This document shows positions 1 through 7,955 of a DNA stretch of 64,000 nucleotides, in pieces. The notes below the pieces were generated by a model, which had not been told where the DNA came from, did not search any database, and was given only the letters and a program-made list of their open reading frames with translations. This stretch comes from Chryseobacterium elymi (lineage in GTDB: Bacteria; Bacteroidota; Bacteroidia; Flavobacteriales; Weeksellaceae), in assembly GCF_003385495.1 (NCBI RefSeq), contig NZ_QNUH01000006.1, positions 186,001-250,000 on the forward strand. The letters are read 5' to 3'. Positions within the stretch are counted from its first letter, which is position 1, and each line of letters opens with the position of its first letter. The position numbers and the translations under genes were made by a program.

Positions 1-233
1 CTTCTTCTGATGTCCATCCCCGGAATCTGCTGAAGAACCTCGTCAATACTTTTCGCAGGAGAATTGGCAATATCTTCCTTGGTAATAACTGTAATATTCT
101 GATTGGCATTTTTATAAGGTGTAGAAATAAATTTCCCTTGAAATTCAATGTTTTCAATATCCGTAGTCTTCTCCTGTGCATGAGCACAGAGCATTGAACC
201 TAATAAAAATATACTTCCAATCTTCTTGATCAT
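1..233 (-). CDS. TonB-dependent receptor, N-terminal fragment (runs off the left edge)
   Basis: The minus strand from the ATG at 231-233 gives a signal peptide (MIKKIGSIFLLGSMLCAHAQ, cleavage after AQ) followed by a plug-domain start containing NITVITKEDI and a segment reading SIDEVLQQIPGMDIRR, the usual start of a TonB plug. Only about 77 codons are present, so the barrel and the substrate cannot be judged. The family forms energised outer-membrane import channels for siderophores, vitamins or glycans. No TonB-box or SusD partner is visible on this side. It is not a shadow ORF, because it has a good signal peptide and a family-typical plug motif. Confidence 0.85.
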   Translation of the reverse strand, partial: MIKKIGSIFLLGSMLCAHAQEKTTDIENIEFQGKFISTPYKNANQNITVITKEDIANSPAKSIDEVLQQIPGMDIRR

Positions 234-323
234 AATAGTCCCGTTTTGTTTTTGAGTCAGTTTCTTTAATAATGGGCCCAAAAGTAAGGGAGTTCCCGAA
301 GAAAGACAAATGATAGTTATCAT

Positions 324-358
324 AAAAAAAGATGCAGTACGGATATACTGCATCTTTT
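324..358 (-). terminator. Intrinsic terminator, leftward
   Basis: There is a perfect 9-bp stem GATGCAGTA (331-339) and TACTGCATC (346-354) with a 6-nt loop. Seven A residues precede it, which read as U7 on the minus strand; only TTTT follows on the plus strand. It would stop transcription moving leftward from 360-700, where no ordinary gene is annotated. Confidence 0.65.
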
Positions 359-370
359 GAGGGAATAACT

Positions 371-421
371 TTATCTTTTTCTCATTAAATGTGTAACAAG
401 ATCTCTGAATAACTTTCTCAT
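371..421 (-). CDS. Tiny ORF (16 aa) capped by a terminator, unknown
   Basis: The peptide reads MRKLFRDLVTHLMRKR and is basic and amphipathic-looking. Its stop lies 17 nt before the hairpin of the leftward terminator. No strong ribosome binding site is visible, and I do not recognise a family. Its only support is the terminator, which has no other leftward gene to serve. It may instead be part of a small non-coding transcript. Confidence 0.25.
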   Translation of the reverse strand: MRKLFRDLVTHLMRKR

Positions 422-688
422 TTCTATATTACATATTTATGAATACAATTTTAAATAATTTTAAAATACAAAACAAGAGTAAAATTCAAAAACATAATAA
501 AAATCATAAATTATTTTTCAATTTAATAATGATGAGATTATTAATATAATCTTATGGCATTTAATGGCTTACCTAACAATTTTTTTTCGGCTACAAATAG
601 AAATATTTTACTTTTATTGACTTCTTTATTATTGAATATAATTATCTGTCAGTAAATATTTAAACATCTTATTTTCACTAAAATTTCG

Positions 689-711
689 TAATTTTGTGGG
701 TCTTAATTTTG
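689..711 (+). promoter_or_regulatory. Two TAATTTTG (-7-like) boxes upstream of uvrA
   Basis: TAATTTTG occurs at 689-696 and again at 704-711. Both match the Bacteroidota TAnnTTTG element. No clear TTG (-33) box is seen at the usual distance. They are likely to drive uvrA, whose ATG is at 876, with a 5' leader of about 160-180 nt. Confidence 0.4.
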
Positions 712-713
712 CG

Positions 714-872
714 ATGAAATAATCATCTTTCCATACTTTACAGGCACTTTTAACCAATGCTTATCTTGGACGGATACAAAAAGGTTTATCAGACAGCAGA
801 ATTTACGGCAAGAAAACAGTCACACTGGCCACGGATGATTCTCAGTCAGTATATATTTTTATGAATAAATAA
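714..872 (+). pseudogene. Short reading frame with a nonsense codon at position 3, unknown
   Basis: ATG AAA TAA at 714-722 is followed in the same frame by an open stretch of about 49 codons up to the TAA at 870-872. It contains LTNAYLGRIQKGLSDSRIYG and ends in YIFMNK. The stretch is not low-complexity and ends 3 nt before uvrA. I do not recognise the family. Either an intact small gene lost its third codon, or the ATG-AAA-TAA is a minimal upstream ORF in the uvrA leader. Chance is also possible at this length. Confidence 0.25.
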
Positions 873-875
873 AAC

Positions 876-3668
876 ATGACTAAAACAGTAGAAATAGATA
901 TAAAAAAACAGATTTTCGTTAAGAATGCCCATCTTAACAATCTGAAACACATAGACGTTCTGATCCCTAAAAATAAACTGATCGTGATCACGGGGGTTTC
1001 CGGAAGCGGAAAATCTTCCCTGGCATTCGATACTATTTATGCAGAAGGACAGAGAAGATATGTAGAGAGTTTGAGTTCTTATGCACGTCAGTTTTTGGGT
1101 AAACTGGAAAAACCAAAAGTGGATGATATTAAAGGGCTTGCTCCTTCCATTGCCATTCAGCAGAAAGTAATTTCTTCCAATCCCCGTTCTACGGTGGGAA
1201 CTTCTACGGAAATCTATGATTATATGAAGCTTCTTTTTGCAAGAATCGGGAAAACTTTTTCTCCTGTTTCAGGTGAAGAAGTGAAAAAGGATTCCGTTTC
1301 TGATGTGATCGATTTTATCAAGGCTTCAAAAAAAGACACTTCGTTTTTACTGACAGCTCCCTTGGAATATGACGCAGATAATTTTAAGGAAGCACTGAAC
1401 GTTTTAAAGCTAGCAGGTTTCACAAGACTTGAGATCAATGGTAATGTAGCCGGTATTGAAGATCTGGAAAGCTTTGGCTTTATTCCTGAAAAGGGAATGA
1501 TCATTAATCTTGTAATCGACCGTTTTTCTTATGAAGACGACGAAAGTTTCCTTCAAAGACTGGCAGATTCTATCCAAATGGCATTTTATGAAGGTCATGG
1601 CTATTGTTCACTGAAAAACCCGGATACCGGAACGGTAAAAGAATTTTCCAATAAATTTGAGCTGGATGGAATGGAGTTCCTTGAACCGAATGTTCATTTT
1701 TTCAGTTTCAACAATCCTTATGGAGCGTGTCCGGCATGTGAAGGTTACGGAAAAGTGATCGGAATAGATGAAGATCTGGTCATTCCCAATAAAACACTAT
1801 CCGTTTATGAGGATGCAGTGGTTGCCTGGAGAGGTGAAAGCATGAGTGAGTGGAAAAAAGCATTCATTAAAAAGGCTGGAGATTTCCCTATCCACAAACC
1901 GTATCATCAACTGACCAAAGAACAGAAAAATTTCCTGTGGAAAGGAGACGGAAAAAGCAGCTTTCCTTCTATTAATAATTTCTTCACAATGCTTGAAGAA
2001 AATCTGTACAAGATCCAGTATCGCGTTATGCTTTCCCGATACAGAGGAAAAACACTCTGTCCTACCTGCGAAGGTCTGAGATTACGGGAAGAAACGAGCT
2101 GGGTAAAGGTAGACGGACACAATATCCAGTCTATGATTGAGCTTCCGTTGGATGAATTATATCCATTAATAGAAGGACTGAAACTTTCTGAGCACGATCA
2201 GGATGTGGCCAAAAGGTTACTGTACGAAATCAAAACCCGTATCGAATTTTTATTAAAAGTTGGTTTAGGTTATTTAACGTTAAACAGAACTTCCAATACC
2301 CTTTCAGGTGGTGAAAGTCAGAGGATTAACCTTGCAACAAGTTTAGGAAGTTCTCTTGTAGGATCTATCTATATCCTGGATGAGCCTTCTATCGGTCTTC
2401 ACTCAAGAGATACCGAAAACCTGATCGGAGTTTTAAAAAACCTTCGTGATCTGGGAAATACCGTGATTGTCGTTGAACATGATGAGGACGTTATGAAAGC
2501 TGCTGACTATATTATAGATATTGGTCCGGAAGCAGGTTATTTAGGTGGTGAACTGGTATTTGCCGGAGATTATAACGATCTTAAAAATGCAGATACACTT
2601 ACTTCAAAATATTTAACCGGAAGAATGGAAATTGAAGTTCCTAAAAAACGCAGAAAAGCCAAGGAATGGATTCATATCAAAGGTGCAAGACAAAATAACC
2701 TCAAAAATATAGACGTAGATGTTCCTCTGGAAAGCCTTACAGTGATCTCTGGAGTTTCCGGAAGTGGAAAATCTACACTGATGAAGGAAATTTTAACCAA
2801 TGATATCCAGATCCAGCTTGGAATGGGTGGCAAAAAAGGAGATTATGATTCTGTAGAATTCCCAAAGAAACTGATTAAAAATATTGAACTGATCGACCAG
2901 AATCCGATTGGAAAATCTTCCCGGTCCAATCCTGTTACTTATTTGAAAGCGTATGATGACATCAGGGATCTTTTTGCCAAACAGAAAGTTTCTAAAATGA
3001 TGGGTTATAAGCCTAAGCATTTCTCTTTCAACGTAGACGGCGGAAGATGTGATGAATGTAAAGGTGAAGGTGTGATCAATGTTTCCATGCAGTTCATGGC
3101 AGACATTGAGCTTGAATGTGAAGTGTGTAAAGGAACGCGTTTTAAAAACGAAATCCTGGAAGTGAAATTCGATGAGAAAAGCATTTCCGATATTCTTCAT
3201 ATGACCGTGGATGAAGCTTTAGAATTCTTTAAAGATAATAACGAAGAAAAGATCGTTACAAAACTGAGGCCACTCCAGGAGGTTGGTTTAGGCTATCTGC
3301 AGCTGGGCCAGAGCTCTTCTACCCTTTCCGGTGGCGAAGCACAGCGTGTAAAACTGGCTTCATTCCTTGTGAAAGGAGTCACGACAGATAAAACCCTGTT
3401 TATTTTTGATGAACCTTCTACAGGACTTCATTTCCATGATATTCAGAAGTTACTGAAATCCCTGCAGGCACTGATTGATCTTGGTCATTCTGTGATTGTT
3501 ATTGAACATCAGCCGGATATTATCAAATCTGCGGATTATATTATAGATATAGGTCCTGAGGCTGGAAAATATGGCGGCGAAGTTGTTTTTGCAGGTACTC
3601 CTGAAGACCTTGCAAAAGATAAAAAATCGCATACTGCGAAATACATCAAGGAAAAACTTGAAAACTAA
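876..3668 (+). CDS. uvrA: Excinuclease ABC subunit UvrA
   Basis: This is the damage-recognition ATPase of nucleotide excision repair; it acts as a dimer and loads UvrB at lesions in the cytoplasm. The 930-aa length is normal. There are two ABC modules. The first has Walker A GVSGSGKSS at about residues 40-48, a zinc module formed by CPACEGYG (~285) and CPTCEGLR (~395), and signature LSGGESQR (~478). The second has Walker A GVSGSGKST (~626), zinc finger CDECKGEG with CEVCKGTR (~725-755), and LSGGEAQR (~818). All key residues are intact. It stands alone and is closed by a strong terminator. The ATG at 876 is kept because it gives the family-typical N-terminus. Confidence 0.97.
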   Translation: MTKTVEIDIKKQIFVKNAHLNNLKHIDVLIPKNKLIVITGVSGSGKSSLAFDTIYAEGQRRYVESLSSYARQFLGKLEKPKVDDIKGLAPSIAIQQKVISSNPRSTVGTSTEIYDYMKLLFARIGKTFSPVSGEEVKKDSVSDVIDFIKASKKDTSFLLTAPLEYDADNFKEALNVLKLAGFTRLEINGNVAGIEDLESFGFIPEKGMIINLVIDRFSYEDDESFLQRLADSIQMAFYEGHGYCSLKNPDTGTVKEFSNKFELDGMEFLEPNVHFFSFNNPYGACPACEGYGKVIGIDEDLVIPNKTLSVYEDAVVAWRGESMSEWKKAFIKKAGDFPIHKPYHQLTKEQKNFLWKGDGKSSFPSINNFFTMLEENLYKIQYRVMLSRYRGKTLCPTCEGLRLREETSWVKVDGHNIQSMIELPLDELYPLIEGLKLSEHDQDVAKRLLYEIKTRIEFLLKVGLGYLTLNRTSNTLSGGESQRINLATSLGSSLVGSIYILDEPSIGLHSRDTENLIGVLKNLRDLGNTVIVVEHDEDVMKAADYIIDIGPEAGYLGGELVFAGDYNDLKNADTLTSKYLTGRMEIEVPKKRRKAKEWIHIKGARQNNLKNIDVDVPLESLTVISGVSGSGKSTLMKEILTNDIQIQLGMGGKKGDYDSVEFPKKLIKNIELIDQNPIGKSSRSNPVTYLKAYDDIRDLFAKQKVSKMMGYKPKHFSFNVDGGRCDECKGEGVINVSMQFMADIELECEVCKGTRFKNEILEVKFDEKSISDILHMTVDEALEFFKDNNEEKIVTKLRPLQEVGLGYLQLGQSSSTLSGGEAQRVKLASFLVKGVTTDKTLFIFDEPSTGLHFHDIQKLLKSLQALIDLGHSVIVIEHQPDIIKSADYIIDIGPEAGKYGGEVVFAGTPEDLAKDKKSHTAKYIKEKLEN

Positions 3669-3675
3669 ATACCAG

Positions 3676-3706
3676 TAGAGAGCCAGACGGCTCTCTATTT
3701 TTTTTT
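3676..3706 (+). terminator. uvrA terminator
   Basis: The stem TAGAGAGCC (3676-3684) and GGCTCTCTA (3689-3697), with loop AGAC, is followed by nine T residues. It begins 8 nt after the uvrA stop. Confidence 0.9.
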
Positions 3707-3844
3707 AGTCATGTAAATTTTCTTAATCATTCACTTACAGAATAGCTTTACTTAGTATAAGTTTCTATAAATTTTAATCAGACGTTATTCAAACATAATT
3801 TTTATCTTCGAAAAACAACTTTCTTTAAAATATGAACGAACAGT

Positions 3845-4609
3845 ATGAACTATAAAATTTTATCCGCTCCTATTCTTATTCTCTCATTGTATAGTTGCAC
3901 ATCTAAAAAGATGATTAACTCTAATGTGACCTATGGAACAAAACTGGATACATTGACCTTATTTGATAATAGCCGGAACCGAAAGATTCCTGTTGCAGTA
4001 TACAGCCCGAAAACAGATAAAAAAATCCCCTCACAACAGATCATTATCTTTAGTCATGGGTATGGAGCCAATAAAGGTCATGATTATTTTGTTTATTCTT
4101 ATTTAACGGAAAAACTGGCTTCGAAAGGATATTTTACAGTTAGCATTCAGCATGAGCTTCCAACTGATGAACTGCTTCCTGTAGAAGGAAATCTTCAGGC
4201 AGTAAGAATGCCTTTCTGGGAACGGGGTTCTGAAAATATTTTATTTGTTTTGAACGAGCTTAAAAAAATTCGACCAGACCTTGACTATAAACATCTGACG
4301 CTGATCGGGCATTCCAACGGCGGGGATATGACTGCTTTATTTGCCAGCAAACATCCTGATCTTGTCTATAAGATTATTACTATGGATAACCGTAGGATGT
4401 ACCTTCCAAGAACTTCTCACCCTAAAATATATACTCTGCGCTCTAATGACTATCCCGCTGATAAAGGCGTTCTTCCTTCACCTGAAGAACAGGAAAAATA
4501 CAAAATTACAGTACAGCCTACCGATATCAATCACGGGCATATGGATAATAAAGGTAGTGATAAGGAAAAAAACTATCTTGGAAATATAATTCTAAAATAC
4601 ATTGAATAG
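3845..4609 (+). CDS. Lipoprotein alpha/beta hydrolase
   Basis: This 254-aa protein has a lipoprotein signal (ILILSLYSC, Cys about residue 18), so it is probably anchored facing the periplasm or outer membrane. A block FSHGYGANKG (~67-76, oxyanion region) and the nucleophile elbow GHSNGG (~155-160) indicate a serine alpha/beta hydrolase, similar to platelet-activating-factor acetylhydrolase or chlorophyllase-like members. A late HGH near the C-terminus could supply the catalytic His. The substrate is unknown. The ATG at 3845 is chosen because the slightly upstream ATG at 3832 runs into a stop after seven codons. It is monocistronic. Confidence 0.75.
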   Translation: MNYKILSAPILILSLYSCTSKKMINSNVTYGTKLDTLTLFDNSRNRKIPVAVYSPKTDKKIPSQQIIIFSHGYGANKGHDYFVYSYLTEKLASKGYFTVSIQHELPTDELLPVEGNLQAVRMPFWERGSENILFVLNELKKIRPDLDYKHLTLIGHSNGGDMTALFASKHPDLVYKIITMDNRRMYLPRTSHPKIYTLRSNDYPADKGVLPSPEEQEKYKITVQPTDINHGHMDNKGSDKEKNYLGNIILKYIE

Positions 4610-4624
4610 CAGTTAGTTACAAAC

Positions 4625-4648
4625 TTACCCACAATTAATTGTGGATAA
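4625..4648. promoter_or_regulatory. Inverted pair of DnaA-box-like 9-mers
   Basis: TGTGGATAA at 4640-4648 is a perfect DnaA box (TTATCCACA) on the minus strand. TTACCCACA at 4625-4633 is a one-mismatch box on the plus strand. They face each other across AATTAA and form an imperfect palindrome. No dnaA/dnaN genes or box cluster are nearby, so an origin is unlikely. A DnaA-regulated promoter, a titration site or chance remain possible. Confidence 0.3.
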
Positions 4649-4721
4649 GTTGTGAATTTTAACATTAAATTCATGTTTCGTATTAAAAATAGTGCTACAT
4701 TTACTATGTAATACAACTGAA

Positions 4722-4784
4722 ATGAAATCATTTTTTGCTTTTTTCAGCTTTGAAATTGCAATTAAATTTGAAATAAAAATTTAA
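4722..4784 (+). CDS. Tiny ORF (20 aa), hydrophobic/charged peptide ending in a terminator
   Basis: The peptide starts MKSFFAFFSFE and ends KFEIKI, with alternating Phe and charged residues. The last two bases of its TAA stop overlap the first bases of a strong hairpin terminator. This makes a compact about 90-nt unit of ATG, peptide and terminator. No recognised family. The tight packing with the terminator is the only evidence that it is expressed. A leader peptide, a small membrane peptide or a small RNA are alternatives. Confidence 0.35.
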   Translation: MKSFFAFFSFEIAIKFEIKI

Positions 4785-4812
4785 GCACAGCATTGTCGGC
4801 TGTGCTTTTTTA
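4783..4812 (+). terminator. Terminator of the 20-codon ORF
   Basis: The stem is AAGCACAGC (4783-4791) and GCTGTGCTT (4799-4807), with a 7-nt loop and a following T run to 4812. Confidence 0.8.
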
Positions 4813-4851
4813 TTGTTGTCTAATTAAAAAAATGAGATGTATTTATCTACT

Positions 4852-4882
4852 GGATCCGCTCCTAAAGAGCGGATTCTTTTTT
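4852..4882 (+). terminator. Second hairpin terminator
   Basis: The arms GGATCCGCTC and GAGCGGATTC pair around CTAAA and are followed by six T residues. It lies 40 nt downstream of the previous terminator. Confidence 0.7.
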
Positions 4883-4997
4883 GCACCCATCCATTTACTT
4901 TCATAAAATGATTTCTAAATAAAATCATTGGAAAACAAGCCGTAATTATTGGAAAATTTTTATTTATTTAAATTAATTAGTATTTTTATTTTTCCAT

Positions 4998-5069
4998 GGC
5001 CTCATAGTTCAACGGATAGAATAGAAGTTTCCTAAACTTTAGATCCAGGTTCGATTCCTGGTGAGGCTA
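4998..5069 (+). tRNA. tRNA-Arg (anticodon CCU, reads AGG)
   Basis: The 7-bp acceptor is GGCCTCA with TGAGGCT (one G-U at the end). The anticodon stem is GAAGT/ACTTT with loop TTCCTAA, giving CCT at positions 34-36. The T arm is CCAGG-TTCGATT-CCTGG. The length is 72 nt to the discriminator A, and CCA is not encoded. It is the only tRNA I find in the window. Confidence 0.95.
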
Positions 5070-5200
5070 CAAGTGTAATTTAAACAACATTATGTGCTGA
5101 TTAGTATTTGAATAATTTCGAATACTGAGAGCAGGATAATCCTTATCATAAATAATATGAGACGCTTAAAGCTGAGCAAATGGCAGTTCTCCCAACTTTA

Positions 5201-6028
5201 TTATTTTGTAGGTATTTTCATCACATTTATAAAATCCTCCCGCATCACCTTAGTCATGTGTTTTGCAACAGTAGTGTTGGGCCACAGGAGACGGGCACCA
5301 ACAGCCGAGTAATCTCCGGCACTGCTGCAACTGGAATACGTGAAACCTGACCCTCCTCCAGCTTCATCACTAAGATTACACATCACTTCATATTTTTGTT
5401 GATATTCGTTCCTGTCACAGTTATTAAAGTCAATTACTTCACCATTCCATACCGCTTTATTTGCTTTCCATAATCTGAACATGGAGATGGCAGCCTCTCT
5501 ATCCTCTTCAGCATAAGTAGATACATCTGGTTTCAGATCAGGATCTATATTAAGAATTTTACAGATATCCCCGTAGCTGTTTATTTCTGATTTGAAATTC
5601 ATTGTACTCAGTTTTAATGATCCATTATCCGTTTTTATTATTTTTTCAGGTATTTTCATCACATTCACAAAATCCTGCTGCATCACCTTAATGATGTGCT
5701 TTGCTATGGTAATGCCAGGCCAAAGGAGACGGGCACCGGCATGGCTTCTGCTGCCGACAGGACGGTAAGTAAAGTACATTAATCCCGAATGCAGATCAAT
5801 TTCATCACTTAGATCATACAAAGTCTCATATTTCTCCTGATCATCGTTATTGAAATCAATCATTTCGCCATTCCATGCAGCTTTATTTACGTTCCACAAT
5901 CTGAAAAGAGAAGCAGCAGCCTTCTGATCTTCTTCATCATAGGCATATACATCTGGTTCTATTTCAGGATCTATGTTCAGGATTTTACAGATATCTTCAT
6001 AACTGTTTACTTCCGGTTCAAAATTCAT
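5201..6028 (-). CDS. Tandem-duplicated protein of unknown function
   Basis: The 275-aa protein is two copies of one ~130-aa unit. Each copy begins MNF-x-x-E-(V/I)-NSY-x-DICKILNIDP, then a Trp-rich core (FRLW..NKA.WNGE.IDFNN), a stretch containing GARLLWP and a C-terminal DF(V/I)NVMKIP. The unit resembles a common unnamed Bacteroidota protein whose members start with an ICKILNIDP-like motif and end with a VGSRL/GKQF-type segment. No catalytic motif or signal peptide is visible, so it is cytoplasmic by inference. The second copy still starts with its own Met, which suggests an in-frame gene duplication that lost the first stop codon. It lies 33 nt downstream of the AraC gene on the same strand, so they may be co-transcribed. 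Confidence 0.75.
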   Translation of the reverse strand: MNFEPEVNSYEDICKILNIDPEIEPDVYAYDEEDQKAAASLFRLWNVNKAAWNGEMIDFNNDDQEKYETLYDLSDEIDLHSGLMYFTYRPVGSRSHAGARLLWPGITIAKHIIKVMQQDFVNVMKIPEKIIKTDNGSLKLSTMNFKSEINSYGDICKILNIDPDLKPDVSTYAEEDREAAISMFRLWKANKAVWNGEVIDFNNCDRNEYQQKYEVMCNLSDEAGGGSGFTYSSCSSAGDYSAVGARLLWPNTTVAKHMTKVMREDFINVMKIPTK

Positions 6029-6061
6029 TTTTAATTTGCTTAATGGTTAAGTAGCTATATC

Positions 6062-6976
6062 TCAATTAAACGATTGTCTATAGCTTAAAGGAGTTTTTTC
6101 TGTTTTCTTTTTAAACAGCTTATTAAATGACTGCGGATGTTCAAATCCTAGAGCATACGCTACTTCCGACACCGAAAAGCTCGTTGCGGTAAGATATTCC
6201 TTAGCCTTTTCGATCAGTTTTTCATGAATATGCTGTTGGGCATTTTGTCCCGTAAGATTCCGGAGCATATCACTCAGGTAATGGGGTGAAAGGTTCATCT
6301 CTGAGGCCAGGAATTCTACGGTGGGAAGTCCTTTGGTTAATGTTTCCTGCCTGTTAAAATAATTGTCCAAAATGAGCTCCATTTTAGATAGAAGATCACT
6401 GTTGACTGCTTTTCTTGTGATAAACTGTCTTTTATAAAAACGGTTGCTGTAATTCAGCAGAACCTCAATATAGGAAACAATAACATCCTGGCTGATTTCA
6501 TCAATAGCTGTATTCAGCTCATTCCTGATACTATCCAGTAATCCGGTTATGGTTGTTTTTTCCTGATCAGAAAGATGTAATGCCTCATTGGTATCATAGG
6601 AAAAGAAACCGAAATTTTTGATGTTCTTTGCCAGCGGATAGGTCCGTATAAAGTCCGGATGTATCAGCAGCGTATATCCACAGTATTCAGCATCTGTATC
6701 GGTAGAAAGAATCTGTCCCGGTGCTGTAAACATCATCCCTCCTTCATTGAAATCGTAATAGCCTTGTCCGTATCCGATTTTTCCATGTTCAGAAAATTTA
6801 TAGGAGATTTTATAAAAGTTCAGATGAAAGCTTCTGTTCAGGAATTCCTTATTCACAATCATTTTTGTGTTATCTACCAGGCTTACTAACGGATGTAGCG
6901 GTTTGGGAAGTTTCAGCAGGTTGTGAAGCTCCGATATGGACGAAATTTTCATAGGTGCATTATCTTTCTTTTCCAT
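6062..6976 (-). CDS. AraC-family transcriptional regulator
   Basis: The 304-aa protein has an N-terminal cupin-like sensing region (~1-190, with IGYGQGYYDF) and a C-terminal pair of helix-turn-helix motifs (~205-300). The first helix region is VEFLASEMNLSPHYLSDMLR and the second ends SFSVSEVAYALGFEHPQSF, followed by the family LSYRQ tail. It probably regulates the adjacent SDR gene, as AraC/SDR neighbours are frequent in this lineage. The ligand is unknown. It starts at the ATG at 6974-6976, 86 nt after the SDR stop and past a terminator. Confidence 0.88.
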   Translation of the reverse strand: MEKKDNAPMKISSISELHNLLKLPKPLHPLVSLVDNTKMIVNKEFLNRSFHLNFYKISYKFSEHGKIGYGQGYYDFNEGGMMFTAPGQILSTDTDAEYCGYTLLIHPDFIRTYPLAKNIKNFGFFSYDTNEALHLSDQEKTTITGLLDSIRNELNTAIDEISQDVIVSYIEVLLNYSNRFYKRQFITRKAVNSDLLSKMELILDNYFNRQETLTKGLPTVEFLASEMNLSPHYLSDMLRNLTGQNAQQHIHEKLIEKAKEYLTATSFSVSEVAYALGFEHPQSFNKLFKKKTEKTPLSYRQSFN

Positions 6977-7011
6977 GATATAAATGTATTAAATATTTAG
7001 CTTAAAAGACA

Positions 7012-7044
7012 AGACAGCACAAATAATAGCTATTTATGCTGTCT
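7012..7044 (-). terminator. Terminator of the SDR gene
   Basis: The arms AGACAGCA (7012-7019) and TGCTGTCT (7037-7044) pair, with further AT pairing inside the loop. On the minus strand the hairpin is followed by a moderately T-rich tail. Confidence 0.5.
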
Positions 7045-7062
7045 GAATATTTTAAAATTATC

Positions 7063-7860
7063 TTAGATAAACTGTTTCCCGAACTGCTCTCTGAAGGCTT
7101 CATCTCCCAGCTCAAGACGCTGCGCATATAATGCTTTGGCATCTTCTCCTGCCACATATCTTAACTGTTTCTTCCCGTCTGTAGCTGCTTCATATACTAC
7201 TTCTGCAATTTGTTCCGGTGTAGAAGCCGCTTCCATCATTCCCTCCATACTGGAAAAAAGAGAATTGGTAATTTCCTCATAAGCCGGACTTGTTGCAGAA
7301 TCTAATGAACGGCTTACAAAATCCGTTTTAATGCCTCCGGGAGATACGGTTTTGATATCGATCCCGAATTTGTTTAATTCGTAAGCTAAACTCTCACTCC
7401 ACCCTTCCAGAGCCCATTTTGTAGCATGATAAGTTGAGCCTAAAGGAAATGCAATCAGTCCTCCGATTGAAGTGGTGGAAATAAACATACCGCTCTTTTT
7501 TTCTCTGAAATAGGGAATAAAAGCCTGTGTTACACGGATCACACCGAGAAGATTAGTATCCAGCTGTTTTAAGATCTGTTCATCTTTTAAGGCTTCCAAA
7601 GGACCAATAAGCCCATATCCTGCATTATTGAAGACTACATCCACATTACCCAGCTTAAGAGTCTTATTAACGGTTGATTTTATCTGTTCCAGATTGGTAA
7701 CATCCAAAGGAAGCAGGGTAACATTGTCTAAAGCGGCAAGCTCAGGAGCTGCTTCAGGATTTCTCATGGTTGCAATAACGTTCCAGCCTCTGCTTTGGAA
7801 TAATTGGGCAGCCGCTTTTCCTAATCCTGTTGAAGCGCCTGTTATAAAAATTGTTTTCAT
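7063..7860 (-). CDS. Short-chain dehydrogenase/reductase
   Basis: This is a classical SDR of 265 aa with a Rossmann nucleotide site TGASTGLG (7-14), NNAG (78-81), catalytic Ser about 131 and Tyr144-x-x-x-Lys148 (YHATK). The absence of an acidic residue after the glycine motif and the presence of MRNP suggest NADP(H) preference, which is an inference. The substrate is unknown. It sits divergently from the repeat element and upstream of the AraC gene, so the two may form a small inducible module. Confidence 0.9.
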   Translation of the reverse strand: MKTIFITGASTGLGKAAAQLFQSRGWNVIATMRNPEAAPELAALDNVTLLPLDVTNLEQIKSTVNKTLKLGNVDVVFNNAGYGLIGPLEALKDEQILKQLDTNLLGVIRVTQAFIPYFREKKSGMFISTTSIGGLIAFPLGSTYHATKWALEGWSESLAYELNKFGIDIKTVSPGGIKTDFVSRSLDSATSPAYEEITNSLFSSMEGMMEAASTPEQIAEVVYEAATDGKKQLRYVAGEDAKALYAQRLELGDEAFREQFGKQFI

Positions 7861-7955
7861 TTTGTTCTGTATTAAATTAACAGGACAAAGATCAGTATTC
7901 GAATAAAGGCTGGAGTTGCCAAATTGGACTAACGTGTATCCAAAATGGATTTAAA

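Larger units (their letters stand above)
234..875. other. 642-bp AT-rich intergenic region between the TonB receptor and uvrA
   Basis: This gap holds an intrinsic terminator (324-358), a tiny minus-strand ORF just upstream of that terminator (371-421), two TAATTTTG promoter-like boxes (689-711), and a short reading frame with a stop at codon 3 just before uvrA (714-872). The stretch 430-680 is very AT-rich and I see nothing else in it. Confidence 0.7.
4610..5200. other. 591-bp intergenic region with a DnaA-box pair, tiny ORF, two terminators and tRNA-Arg
   Basis: Reading left to right, it contains two convergent DnaA-box-like 9-mers (4625-4648), a 20-codon ORF ending in a terminator (4722-4812), a second hairpin terminator (4852-4882) and tRNA-Arg (4998-5069). 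The interval 5070-5200 has no recognisable feature. The second hairpin has no obvious gene of its own. Confidence 0.7.

Noticed and set aside
2793..3200. Minus-strand ORF of 135 aa across uvrA
   Set aside because: It lies wholly within the strong uvrA frame and has no family motif.
4625..4648. Origin of replication
   Set aside because: Only two boxes and no dnaA, dnaN or box cluster nearby.
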